Below, piece after piece: positions 37,901-49,516 of a stretch of DNA of 64,000 bases. Both the position numbers and the translations under genes were made by a program. A model generated the notes under the pieces. It worked only from the letters and a program-made list of their open reading frames with translations, was not told the DNA's origin and searched no databases. Every line of letters starts with the position of its first letter. Position 1 is the first letter of the stretch. The stretch spans positions 2,921,044 to 2,985,043 of the forward strand of contig JADCRB010000064.1 of assembly GCA_021464245.1 (NCBI GenBank), given 5' to 3'. Source of the stretch: Carallia brachiata (Eukaryota > Streptophyta > Magnoliopsida > Malpighiales > Rhizophoraceae).

Positions 37901-39743
37901 CTATTTTGGTATTTGCTTTTCATAAAGTGGGATTTCTTACTTATAAATACACGAATCTGACTAATATTGCGGCTGTGGCATTTGTTACCTTTGCCAATGT
38001 ATAGGGCCAATGACACGCGCCTGGAGCTTGAAGCAACACATCAAGCTTGAGATAAAGCAACCAAGAGAGAAAGTGAAAGGTGTAAGGGGCAGGGAATTGG
38101 ACGAGCAAATGGGGCTGAACAAGCATACCACCACAACTGACACTGCAAACTGTACTCAGAAAGTGATAGGACTCGTTCGAGAATTCACGAAGAAAGAGAT
38201 TTGGTTGTACACCTGGGCAACACGAATGAGGCCAACACGATTCTCTGACAAGTGTGTAATACTCTTCCTTCAATAAATAGAAATTTGAAATAATATAATA
38301 TTGAGATAAACATATATATGCTATATGTTGTTTACATATGTTTGTTTATAACATAACTCAATGTATTTTATGTTTGTACAGCCCGATGGTGGTATCGTTT
38401 GGGAAAGGAATTGTGTTGTATTTGAAAGACCTCCGCTGTCTTGGGCCCCGCCAATGGGTGTCGAATATTGTGAGTATGATATGGCATCTCCAATAGCTAT
38501 GAACATATGTCTCTTGTGGAAAGCAGTTGGAAAATTTTGAAGAGAGAATGTACTTGTTTTGATGCTGACACTTATTTTCTGCTATGTATGTTTGTGATGC
38601 GCAAGGTAATCCATTTCCATTCTTTGCTGCTCAACCACCGGCAGCAAATCAGTGGCATTGTTCAGAGGCACTACTTGAGCCCACAGTTTGCTGTAAGTAG
38701 CTTGCTTTTTGGGTACATGTATGTTATTGCAGTGTGGATAAAACTTTGGTGTTGAAAAGGAAGAGAAATGTGTTTAGATGTCTATTGTTCAAGACGCTGG
38801 TGGAGATGCGGAAGCTAATATTCCAATGAGGCAGTGGGAGGCAAGTGCTTATCCTCGGGAATTTCGTGAAGATTACCTTGGATATTCAATCCTTAAGTGC
38901 GAGCTGGTGGGTTATGAGGGAAGCTAAATGATTAGACATAAAACTTGGAGGATGCAAAAGACTGTAATTCCATTGTTTCTCTTGGGTTACCATAATTATC
39001 TATATGTCTGCAGGTCTTCATACCCATACTATTCAAGCAGCACTGGTTTCTATGGATTGTAAATCTCCGGGATAGGCGTCTGCAGGTGCTGGATCCCCAG
39101 TCTTCTGCTAGAGCATCTGAACGTGCACTGCTTGAGGAGCATGTGGTACACAAAATCCGCAATTATAACTGCATTTGAGTACACTGTTATTGAAGGCACC
39201 ATATGTTGTAGAGTCCATAACTTGCTGTCATTTTTTGGTAGGTGTCAGTTATGTCCCAAGTTTTCAGTTTAGGTGAGAAGCAGTATTGTCTAACCAATTT
39301 TAAACGGGAAGATATAATAGTACCCCAGCAGGAGAATGGGTAAGTGCGTAGTAGTTGATTTTAAATATTATGCTAGTTGTACATCGTATAAGGTGAAGGT
39401 TTCAGTTACTGTTGAGCAAATATATTAAAATAAGTTTATTATTTTATGTTGATTTGAGTGCAATTTACAGGCATGATTGTGGAGTCATGGTTATGAAGTT
39501 TATGGAAATGTGGGATGGCATGGAAATGAGTCATTTTGATCCTAAGGTTGAAGCATTAGCACTTTATTCACTTGCCATCCTAAAATATTAGATAGTGAGG
39601 ACTTGACTGAACAGAATTTGTATTATCTGCAGACTCATGTAGCACGATTTAGGCAGGATTATATTATCAGCTGGATCAATGACCCTGCTAATGAAGTTCG
39701 AGCTGCTACTAGACAACTTGCTGGTTTGAAGACGGATCCTTGA
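34901..39743 (+). CDS. Ulp1/C48 SUMO-protease-like gene with plant-mobile-domain-like front
   Basis: A many-exon transposon gene; the 5' start is unresolved. Recognisable exons, in order: 34901-35103; 35374-35528, which resembles part of an HMG box (DVAVEVGKAWMELGDAGQNK); about 35612-36318, resembling the mobile domain of MULE proteins (FDFYKGELVVGGERKRISAN, VAELMGIPNG); a following exon with VFYFERFPLTNFEQRPG; a charged linker; then the protease. In the protease, CLGPRQWVSN and IPILFKQHWFLWIVNL carry the catalytic His, RRLQVLDPQ the Asp, and VPQQENG/HDCGVMVMK the Gln and Cys. The last exon ends at 39743. The front half needs at least four single-base additions to stay in frame (about 35700, 35920, 36210 and 36466), each in or beside a homopolymer. 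Joins around 38480-38700 are uncertain. Ulp1 enzymes cleave SUMO; substrate and activity are unknown here. Confidence 0.7.
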
Positions 39744-41000
39744 AAGGTTTCCGTACAATACATACAATATATACAGTGACAGTGGCCACTGTACTTTTCC
39801 CCAGTTGAGGCTCACGTTTTAGTGGCCATCCATATATCTCTCGTCTCTCCATCCCTGCACATTTTCTTCTGTGTTTTGTCTTCTATCTTCCCCTAACATT
39901 ATAAGAAGAGTGAAGGAGGATGACAGAAGGCTGTCATTTCTGGAACAGTGGAACATATTTCTGCAACGGTTCAAATTTCTTTTGCAACAAAAGAGAATAG
40001 TAGGGTTAATTGTACCATATTTGATCAGTCATGTTGCATAAATATTAAAGTTCATTGCATTATCATCTTCATTTGGTCTATATGCCCGCGCCCTAAATAA
40101 TATTCTATACATTTCAATAAAATTTTTAAATATTTAGATGATATAATTCTATGAAATTTATATTTTTGAAAACAAAATGAAATATTTTGTAATATATTAA
40201 AATTTCTTTATATTTGTAGAAGTTTTGAATTATTATTAATATTTTTTATGAATTTGAAACTTTTGGTTGATTACCATAAATTATTTTCAACTTTAAGATT
40301 TATATAAGCTTTAAATTTATTTAGGACTTTTAAACATTTGTGAACAAGGAAGCACAAAAGTTGGGGTTTACTTTTTGAATGTTTAGAATTTTTGAACTTT
40401 TTTGTTTTACATTTGTTTCTCAACATGCCAATTATTTGCTGAAAATCAAAAGTTTATGATTCGTGTCTAACTCGCGACGTCATTATTTTGTCCACGTCAA
40501 CATTAAATGCAAACTAAGTTTGTTGGTCAAGGCTACGTCATCGTCTTCGGCCCGTGACATGTCAGCAATTAACGTTTAATTTAACAGAAAGTCCAAATTT
40601 TTACGATTTGTAAACATTATAATTATAATTGAACAAATTTTGTTTTCTAGGTATATTTGACCAAAGTCAATAGTTACAAACCTTATTGTCAATTTATCCC
40701 TCACCATGTATGCTTTTAGTTGGTAGGCTACATTTGGTCAGTTTTTTGTTTCCATAAAGAATGATATGGTAGCAAAAAATAAATAGCTGCTGCAAATGAT
40801 GGACAGTTTTAATTAGTATAAATTGTTCAGTACGTATAATAGGATGCTTTATTGGATGTATACTTAGAAAGTATCAATAACTGTTAGTATGCATAGAGAT
40901 GGTCCGTTGAATTAGTCTGACAAGTGTGCTTTTACGCTTCATGAAACATTTTGTATTATAAAATTTTACTCAATTGCAACTACTGACATATTTGTAGTAT
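39744..41000. other. Inter-gene spacer inside the large element
   Basis: AT-rich, no gene seen. About 39950-39995 carries a fragment of the TGCAACAA-type repeat family (atttctgcaacggttc, cttttgcaacaaaaga). Confidence 0.45.
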
Positions 41001-41527
41001 GGGCACGGGTGTACGGCCAGAGGGAATTGGCCAGACGAAGTGTCAATAATGCAATTGTCTTACTGATTTCTGCAACAAGATTAATAAATTATGCAACAAT
41101 TTGTCTCGCGTTATTTTTTGTTGCAGAAAAAATTCTCGTTGTTGCACAAATAATCTTTATTGTTGCATTATTGACACTTCTTCTGTCCTACTCTCTCTGA
41201 CCACCGATTTTTTTCTTTTTAAGTATTGAAGATGGAACTGTTTACAATAATATGAATGAAATAAAATCTAATTTTTAAATTATGAAACAATTAATCGTGC
41301 TATTTCAATCGGAAAAAGATCGGCGGCCAGAGAGAGGAGGACAGAAGAACTGTCAATAATGCAACAACAAGGAATATTTCTGCAACGAGTAGTAATTTTT
41401 TATGCAACAAAAAATACCGCGATACTTTTTGTTGCGTATTTTATTAATGTTGTTGTAGAAATCAATAAGACCGTTGCATTATTGACACTTCTTCTGGCCA
41501 ATTTCCTCTGTCCGTACACCCATGCCC
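41001..41527. repeat. Foldback repeat, full palindromic copy
   Basis: The left arm 41001-41225 and right arm 41311-41527 are reverse complements over about 215 bases with scattered mismatches, around an 85-base spacer. The outer tips are gggcacgggtgtacggcc and its counterpart ccgtacacccatgccc. Each arm contains gtgtcaataatgcaa, tttctgcaacaa and ttgttgcag motifs. Transcribed, it would form a long hairpin. It is the best-preserved member of a family scattered through 39.9-48.9 kb. Confidence 0.8.
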
Positions 41528-42119
41528 ATTTCATTCAGGTAAACTTCACCAAAATATTTCTGGTTGTCTTATTTATTCCTAAATCTCTTAATACCTTCCT
41601 GTGCGTTTATTGGTTTATCAAATTTAAGTATTTGTCGTATTATTGACATACATCTTATTGGCAAAACATCCTATATTGTGCGAGTAAGTTATGCTATATC
41701 ATTATGCTTAAAAAGACAATTTGTTGCAACTTCGATTAGTCATGCTAAGTCATTAAAATTTTGGCATATGAATTATAATGCTTAATTTACCCTTTCTATC
41801 TCGTATTGGGATACAAGTGATTTATTGTTGACATTAGAATTAGCTTTATCGTGGGGTGGATGAAATATGTAACTGGATGCATTCCATTAACAGCCACTGA
41901 ATCAGGCTCGGTACAAGATGGGTCTCTGATTTATACCACAAAATAGCAGGTAAAACAACCGTTAGCATACCCAATAAACGTGGTAAAGGCCCAAGCCCTT
42001 TATAGTAATTGCAGGCATATATTCTTACATTTGGCCCAACAATGATCACCCAAACATTTGTTTTTGGCCAGCAACCATAGCTCATAGGTCCTTCGTTGGG
42101 AGGTTTTTTTCATGTAGAG

Positions 42120-42871
42120 TCAATTAGTGGGCCCCATTCCATTGACAGATAGATTTTCAATTCCCCGCTCGACTTCAGCCCAAGCACTTGCAGCATCACC
42201 ACTTTGACGCTCGCGCTCAGCCTCCCTCCTTAAGGCCATGGCATATTGCAAATCTGTGTCTTCTTCCCCAACTGCATTATTTCCCTCCACAGCGTCCAAC
42301 CACTTCAGAAATCCACAATCTTCACCGGGCATCCTCTATTGCTCACAGTAATGTCATAGTGACATGGTTAGGTTGGTTAACATTGATAAGGATCCACACG
42401 ATATACAAGCGTCATCTAGTTTGGGGTGGTTTTTGTAGGCATAAACGTAATAAATAGATGGCAAAGACAAACGTACCCATCGCGGACAACAGTAAAAAAG
42501 GCGATCGTGGTTGAGCTGGGTTCTACTTCTGTAAATTGTACAGGGTCCACGTTCACAACGACAAAGTACAATTGCATCGGCCCATGAAAAGAAATCGCAG
42601 GGGTTGGACTGTTGAAGGAAGATATGGAAATATTTTCACAAGCATCAAATTATTGAAACTAACATATTGGGCAAAATCAGAACTTACAAAAGAGCAATCA
42701 CACTAATTGAAACAACCGAAAGTGAGAGTATTTGTGTCCATAAATGAACCTTTCAATAATACTAACCAATCTTCCACATAGGTAAAATCTTAAGCGGCCG
42801 TCTTCTGACTTCAGGAACATGAGAACCGGGAAACCACAAGCGCAGCCATGGGTAAGCTCCACAGTTCGCAT
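42120..42871 (-). CDS. Small GRF-type zinc-finger protein
   Basis: Two exons (42871-42767 and 42335-42120, with a 431-base intron, GT/AG) encode 106 residues. Residues 9-45 form a GRF zinc finger: GCACGFPVLMF, then GRLRFYLCG, then DCGFLKWLD. This gives four cysteines in the CxC...C...C pattern, plus the Gly-Arg-x-Phe-Tyr and FxKW signatures, and the intron splits the finger. The rest is an acidic then Glu/Arg-rich helix. GRF fingers bind single-stranded nucleic acid in enzymes such as TOP3A and APE2; stand-alone ones are common near plant transposons. A TATAAATA box lies about 115 bases upstream. Splicing was inferred from sequence only; the finger pattern is what makes it convincing. Confidence 0.72.
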
Positions 42872-42985
42872 TTTTTCTGCGCCGCTTGATGGACCTCCTA
42901 TGTTCCCAAAATTTCCTGGCTACTGACTCACAAACCAATTTAACTGCTGAGCGGCACTACGTATGTTGAGTTAGGCAGTGGTTGG

Positions 42986-42993
42986 TATTTATA
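42986..42993 (-). promoter_or_regulatory. TATA box of the GRF gene
   Basis: TATAAATA on the minus strand, about 115 bases upstream of the GRF start codon at 42871. The spacing is almost the same as for the SIM-type gene in the same element. Confidence 0.5.
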
Positions 42994-43427
42994 GGATGGA
43001 AGGGGAGTGCAGGTAAATTAGGTCTATTAAGTCGCAGTTAATGGGCTAAACATCTCACGCCAGACCCTTCGCCGTACAAGTATCAACTTACAGTATCATA
43101 GTAACAATAAGTAGGTTTGTAAAATTATTGATGACCTTTAAATTGTACTATATGTTGCAACGGACCAAACATCTTTTAGGAACTACGCCAACAAATGCAG
43201 CAACAACTTAGATAAAATATGTACCATGCAATAGTTAACATTTTTTCTACAACAATTTTAAAATCAAATATGGTACAAACAATATAACATAAAGTTTGGA
43301 CCATATACATTTGGAATTGTTGCAGAATTATTTTACTTGTTCCATTGTTGACAATCATCTATCCTCCTCAATTGGTCCTCCTATCATTTACGAATTTTCT
43401 TTTATATACCATACCTATAGTATTTGG

Positions 43428-44264
43428 GTCCGGCTACAGGGACAGAAGAAAAAAATGTCAATAATGCAACGATTATAATTATTTCTGCAACAAGATTATG
43501 CATTATACCCAACGGTCAAGTCTACAGTGTAATGAACAAGTGTTTAACTATTATTTATTGGAGAAAAACTATCCATAAGAATTTAACTTGTGTAAGAAAA
43601 TATTTTATCGTCGTTTTCTTCTTCTTCAGGACCTTATGTACTGTATGTTCAATCATTTTGCATTACGATAATACAAATTCGTATAATTTTGGAAAGATGA
43701 TATACGAAAAGAGAAATAGTATAATTGCAACAGGTCACCGAGCAACCCCATCCCTTCGCAGTTTGAAAAATAATGGAATCCTCGAAAACCACCCATGTAC
43801 CTTCCCTTAAAGCAAGCCATGTCATGAAATTGTAATCCCTGACAAAGGAAATGACATTAGCAGCCCGGTTGCGTGATGGTGTTGAAAATCTCTGAGCAAC
43901 TGTACAATCGCGCCTTACGATGTATTTTATATTCGTTGCAGAATGACATGAAAATTCACATCAACTTTTTCAATTCTTCCCGCCAAACATACTTGACAGC
44001 AACTATTTCCCACTCAAGTTCACCCAACCACTAGATTGCTGCCACGCAACTCTACTGTGCATGATATTTGGTTTTTCCCCTTGACATTAGATTGAAGAGG
44101 TGATATTGGTACAAACGTAATTGGATGGAAAATTTACCTCTTTAGTCAGCTCACAATATTATATGACTTCCAAACTATACAATAAGAGATGTACATAAGT
44201 AAGACCGTTGCATTATTAAAGTTTTTTCTGGTCAATTCTCTCTGTCCGTATACCCGTGCCCTTC
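43428..44264. repeat. Foldback repeat copy with replaced interior
   Basis: The left end at 43428-43505 (gacagaag, tgtcaataatgcaacg, tttctgcaacaagatta) and the right end at 44198-44264 (taagaccgttgcattatt, ccgtatacccgtgccc) match the two tips of the 41001-41527 copy. About 700 unrelated bases lie between, so this copy has lost or exchanged its middle. Confidence 0.55.
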
Positions 44265-44840
44265 ATTTATTTAGGGTGAGAAAGAAATTTCTGGAAACAA
44301 TAATACATATTATAACGGTAATATATATAGTCCGTTGATTTTTTTTTCCTCACGCGAACAATGCATGTTTTAGCTATTCATTAAAGGAAACATTTCAATT
44401 TTTGGAATTTTTATCCCCATTTTATAGTACATTCCAATGGGCCTACACTTTTTTTTTGTTGCTACTGTATACTAGGTTCTTGAATAGCTAAACATTACAT
44501 TCATATTGTTGCCGAAAATATCGATTTGTTGGAACAAAATCATCGTCCCGTTAATTGATGGGAAGAAATGGCCACAAAATTTCTGCAATCCTAATGTCGC
44601 ACTTCAATTTGGCGCATCTGTCCCACTCATGACCCAATTTGTGCAGGCCCGCTGAGTTCCATAACTTCTCGCGTGGGGGATAGTGGTTGAGCCAAGATTT
44701 AGATTCTGTGTGGATCAACGTAAGTACAAATTGAAATTTGTTTACCTACAATAAAAATACTATAATAATAGAAGTATTATTAGTTTTTCTTATCTAATAA
44801 TTTTTAGCAAACGGTAATGATTGGTGGATGGGATATGGTG

Positions 44841-45040
44841 GACGTGAAAGAGACGGGAAAATTTTTTTTTGCAACAAGGAAGGTTATTTGTGCAACGCGA
44901 AATAAATTATTGCAACGAAATTTAAAAGTATATTTTTATCTATTTTCCGTTGCAAAAATTGAGTACATGGTTGCAGAAATAAGTTAACTAGTTGCAACCA
45001 TAATTTTTTCCATGTGTTCTGCGTCTTCTCTTCCGTGTCA
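44841..45040. repeat. Related small inverted repeat
   Basis: Ends gacgtgaaagagacgg and (inverted) gacacggaagagaagacg bracket gcaacaa, gcaacg, ccgttgcaa and ggttgcag motifs arranged head-to-head around 44930. It resembles the foldback family in motif content but has different tips. Confidence 0.5.
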
Positions 45041-45390
45041 ACGTAACAGTGCTCATGCGCAAAATCAAGAAAATATTAAACTATACTAGGTGTTGCTGCC
45101 ACATTCGAAGCATGCAAATGCATTTTTTTTTTCTTAAACAAAAAAAAAATGTCGGACATTCTAAGAGCTGATTTGGGAGTATCAATTTTGCTTGCCTTTT
45201 CTTCCCTATATTGCAATGAGGGATTTACTTTTTGCAACCACTTCAGCAATCTTTACTTCGCAAACATTCGCATAATTGTAGCGAAATAATATCAAACGTT
45301 TCAAATAATACCTTTAAAAGTATAAGATTTCAACATCAAAAAATGATTTCAACTATATATATTGTCAAAAAACATGGGAGCACTAACTTA

Positions 45391-45558
45391 GGCGGACAGA
45401 AGAGTGTCAGTTATGCAACAACAAAAAATATTTATGGAACGGTGCAACTTTTGCAACAAATTAACGTTATTATTTATTGTACATTTTCTTAAATTGCTTG
45501 TTGCAGAAAATATTATTCCTGTTCCATTATTGATTTTCCAGCCTCTGTTTGGACACCA
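45391..45558. repeat. Foldback repeat, short diverged copy
   Basis: Begins ggcggacagaagagtgtcag, followed by ttatgcaacaacaaa. Later come cttgttgcagaaaatatt and ttccattattg, then tip-like sequence cctctgtttggacacc. This is the same order of motifs as the arms of the 41001-41527 copy. Confidence 0.5.
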
Positions 45559-46313
45559 ACGCCCCAAGACGTAAAACGCACTAAAATAGTTCCATTTTAG
45601 TACTATAATTATTTATCAAAAATTTCTCAGACAATTTATGTTAATACAATACTGATACATTTGTCAAATTAAAAGTTAAAACTATAAAGTTTTTACTTAA
45701 AAATTATATGTATTATTTTCAAATAATCATTCCTATTTTTATTCGAAACAGCAATTGTGATTACCACTTCAAATATGTTATAGTATTTATATCAAAGGGT
45801 ATGTGTGTACAGAGCAAATGATGAGGACAGAATAAGTATTAATAATGCAACGAGTAGTAGTATTTATGCAACCATGCTACATACAATATGGTACAAGAAT
45901 CATAACAATATCTGGCATTACCACATTGAGTTTGCACAATTGACGTTATATGATATTGTATTTTTCTCAAATACATGAAAGTACATGGACATACAGACAT
46001 ACCAATACACAAAATGAACAAGTTCTTTTTAGTTACAATAAGACATCACTTTTTCATATCCAAAGACAAGAAAAAAGCTCCTAGTTCCAAATCCAAATCC
46101 CGGGTTATGTAGCCCTGCGCGCCAAACAATTGAAAGTCTGTGGTATAATGGACTTCATTTAATGAGTCTCATTATTATCTGCCTTCCCCTCCCACATATA
46201 GGTATGAATAAGGGTACACATGTACCCCACCAATCAACCATGCATAACCCATGGTTAGCCCTTAACCCTCAGCCATTAGTCATTCTAACCCAACCATGGT
46301 GATATGCTCCACC

Positions 46314-46320
46314 TATAAAT
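46314..46320 (+). promoter_or_regulatory. TATA box of the SIM-type gene
   Basis: TATAAAT lies about 110 bases upstream of the ATG at 46429, consistent with a short leader. Confidence 0.5.
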
Positions 46321-46428
46321 CTTCCCTTATGGCCAACCATTTACACTGCACGTAGATACCCATACACAAAGTTCGCACCTACTCTAAGGAATCTGAGTGC
46401 TTTATCAGTTGCTATTGCAACTCATTCC

Positions 46429-47068
46429 ATGGCTGGCAAAGAGGACGTAGGAAAACAAGGTGTCTGTACATAATGACACAAGTCTTCGAAATGAATTCAA
46501 TTTGTTTCTATTCCTTATTGCTTTGCATTGATGAAGTTGAAAGTTAGTGTTCTTATAATTTTACTTACTGGCCTTTGTTAACCCTTTTCAATGTTCATAT
46601 GTTATCATCATTGTACGTAATGGCCTGTCTTTCATTTTATGTTCATCTGGTCTTGGAGACCTGAAATGAGGTCTTCTATAACGTAAAAAAACAATAGATT
46701 ATTAACCCATATCTCATGTAGGTATGACAAAGAGAATAGACGTCGGGCCCTCCCAATCAAAGAACAGTGGGCCAACTGACAACGACTTGTATCAAGGTTT
46801 AAGCCTCATCGCAATTGATCATGCTGAGTGGAGGGATGAAGTCCGTGATGTGTTCGAGGCGATCGTCGCGGCAAAAAATTTCACTTGGTTTTACAACCTG
46901 ATTTTGGACCACCCAAAACCTCTGCCCCGCGTTAGGAAAATGTTGAGGGAAGAGGTGACACGCCTCTCGGTGAAGAAAAATGGGAAGAAGACTCGTGCGC
47001 GCAACAAGAAACGCAATCCCATTCCAAAGGATGCTGCTATCATCGTCTTGTCTTCCGACTCAGAGTAG
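46429..47068 (+). CDS. Small basic protein with C-terminal SUMO-interacting motif
   Basis: Two exons (46429-46459 and 46722-47068) join across a GT/AG intron to give 125 residues starting MAGKEDVGKQG. I do not recognise the family. Visible features are a predicted helical middle (about residues 30-85, including EWRDEVRDVFEAIVAAKNFT), a strongly basic stretch (KKNGKKTRARNKKRN) that could act as a nuclear signal, and an extreme C-terminus AAIIVLSSDSE. That ending fits a classic SUMO-interacting motif: a hydrophobic Ile-Ile-Val-Leu core followed by Ser/Asp/Glu suited to CK2 phosphorylation. A TATA box lies about 110 bases upstream. Its neighbours in the same element include a SUMO-protease-like gene, which makes the motif more suggestive. 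The frame is open and intact; function is inference. Confidence 0.68.
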
Positions 47069-48538
47069 CTTGCATGGCCGGCAAAGCATCTAAGTAGACT
47101 ACGTACTTATGTATGCATATATGATCGATCAAGTTCCTAGTTTGCATCCGGAAAATATTTTTGCTCTTGCTAGTGTCTCCAAACTAAACTATAGGATGGT
47201 GCCTTCAAGAATACTATTCCTTTGCGGACGTGGTCTATGAAGATTGAAGACGATGGTCATTGACGTCAAAGTGTTGACATTTTTGCTTCCTTCAGTAAAT
47301 GGTCAACGTGTATTAGTATCTGTCAATGTACCCTATTTGGGCTCATGCACAATGGGCCCTATTGTATGCCTCCTATGGACTATATAAGGATGCCATGTTT
47401 GCAATGAAATATGTAGACTGATCTAATAATGTACACAACGTTACAAATTCCAAATGTCGCCATGTTAATTATATTGGGCCAAATTGTGGGCTATGCAACG
47501 GAGTATTCATAATTCCCCTCACGCCAAAAAAACTGATCTGTACATCTCATGAACGAGCTGTTTCAATATGAATACAGTTTCTCAAATTATGAATTAATTC
47601 TGATAAACCGAACTATAAAAAGGATGTGCATGCAAATATTTATTAATACTCTTGAAGGAATAATTGCATCCTATAGTGAAACAAGTTTTATATGACTATA
47701 ATATTGTTGTTCATTACGTATAATGTAATTTATGTACGATTAATTTTAGTACAGAAGACCAAAATTTTGTTTTAATTATGGGTGTGTTAATTAACCCCGC
47801 CTAAAATTAATTTTGTTAATTATAATTAGATGCTTTAATTGCACACTTTATGAAATAATATTTGGAAATTTGTCATATATCTATCCAATTTGTTCCTCCT
47901 GAAAAACAGTAATAAATAGATTCAATTTAATTCAAATTTTGAGGCAAAGTAAATGTTCAAATAAAATTTGAATGAACATGTAATTCGTCTCAAATTTTGA
48001 ATTAAATTGAATCGCGGGAACTCTTTCATTCTATATAACTCATAGTCTTAAATTTTTCTCAATTACATTTAAATACATAGCTACTTGGAACTGCGCAACA
48101 GTAGTGTCAATAATACAATAGACACAATTATTTCTGCAACTACATAACACAATTATGATAGACCAATTTATTCGATACGAAAAATTTTTGACCTGTTGCA
48201 AAAGTCCCCAAAGCTGTTGCATATTGTACATTGTTTTGGCCACCACTGTCTGCCTACCTATCTTATTTCATGTAACAGTTGGTCCTCTTCAAACTCAACG
48301 AAAATTTTGCTGACAAGTTTGATTATCTATACGTACAATGCATTTACATGCACTAGCAAAAATGAAACAAGTGAGTCGATGCATCGCATGTGAAAACTTT
48401 TTTTTTTGCAACAATTACTTTATTTTCTGCAACAATTGATAGAGGAAAATACTTTATACTTTTTGCACCATTTACCCTTGTAGTAGGAACAAATGTCCCA
48501 GTCGCAGTACATCGAATCCTGTGTCTTATTTCTGCAAC
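47069..48538. other. Spacer downstream of the SIM-type gene
   Basis: Probably 3' untranslated region, then AT-rich DNA. It includes the perfect hairpin at 47919-48013 and repeat-family fragments near 48090-48250 and 48400-48440 (tttctgcaac, ctgttgcat motifs). No gene seen. Confidence 0.45.
47919..48013. repeat. Perfect 25-base inverted repeat hairpin
   Basis: Bases 47919-47943 (starting gattcaatttaattcaaatt) are exactly complementary, inverted, to 47989-48013. The 45-base loop holds a second, bulged inverted repeat (atgttcaaat against atttgaatgaacat), so the whole 95 bases can fold into one long stem. Confidence 0.7.
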
Positions 48539-48900
48539 AATAATGCAACGATTATAATTATTTCTGCAACAAGGCTACTAAAATATGGTACAAAAATTAT
48601 CGTGTGATTTTTTGTTGCAGAAAAAATCTAAATTGTTGCATTCAAAATTCTCATTGTTGCATTATTGCACTCTTCTGTCCACCTCTCTCTCGGTCCTCCA
48701 ATCTTTTTCCATTTTGAATTCATCCGGGAAAAAGATTGGCGGCCAGAGAGAGGAGGATAGAAGAAGTGTCAATAATGCAACAACAAAGAATATTTCTGCA
48801 ACAACGTAGATTTTTTCTGCAACAAAAAATAACGCGATAATTTTTGTTGCATATTTTTATTAAACTTGTTGCAGAAATCACTAAAACCGTTGCATTATTT
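48539..48900. repeat. Foldback repeat, second palindromic copy
   Basis: Left arm about 48539-48710 and right arm about 48727-48900 are inverted copies around a spacer of about 17 bases, meeting at aatctttttcc / ggaaaaagatt. Sequence such as ggcggccagagagaggagga matches the inner part of the 41311-41527 arm. The outer tips present in that copy are missing here. Confidence 0.75.
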
Positions 48901-49516
48901 CCTAGCTAAGTTAAATACAAATGCATCCTCCGTTTAACACTAAACGAAGCCTTCCCTTTAAATGAACCACACAGTATTTGAACTAACGTACTTTCCATAT
49001 TTGTATGGTGAAATGAAAATGACTATTTTTTTCTTCCACATACCATCTTAATTTGCTAATAAAATTTGGTTGCTTCTGTTTACCATTTGGACAATTTCTT
49101 TGCCGCATAAACTAGAAGCTTCAAGGCCTTTCTTTTGTTTTGTTGTCATAATAAACAATCCAAGTATTTTTTACTCTCATTTCTCTCATAACTCCTTTAC
49201 CATTCATATCAACCTCAAAAGTACAAACGATCCAATACTGAAGTTCCATGGTAGGCATAAGTACTATGTATAGCCAACTATTTAACCACCAAACAATACT
49301 TTCCTATGAATTATGCAACCCAGCATTCTACTTCTACAATAACTGAGTTGAACAAGCATTTCATTTAACAAATGACAATTACTTTCTTTACTTAGCCATA
49401 CAACCTTCAAATATTTGCAGCAGATGTCCGGGGCATGCACATACACCACAGACCGTATTACAAAATTCACAAACTACTATCTTCATTTCTTCTTAGGGAG
49501 TAGCATCAATTCCCAT
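48901..49516. other. Downstream flank of the transposase gene
   Basis: Mostly 3' flank of the minus-strand transposase gene. No gene or repeat with clear ends seen. Confidence 0.4.

Larger units (their letters stand above)
42994..46313. other. Spacer with repeat fragments inside the large element
   Basis: No gene supported. It carries several members of the foldback family, listed separately, and a looser stretch at about 43150-43345 with tgttgcaacgg and attgttgcagaa motifs at its ends. 44560-44700 has more GC-rich, codon-like sequence, but no frame I recognise. Confidence 0.45.
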
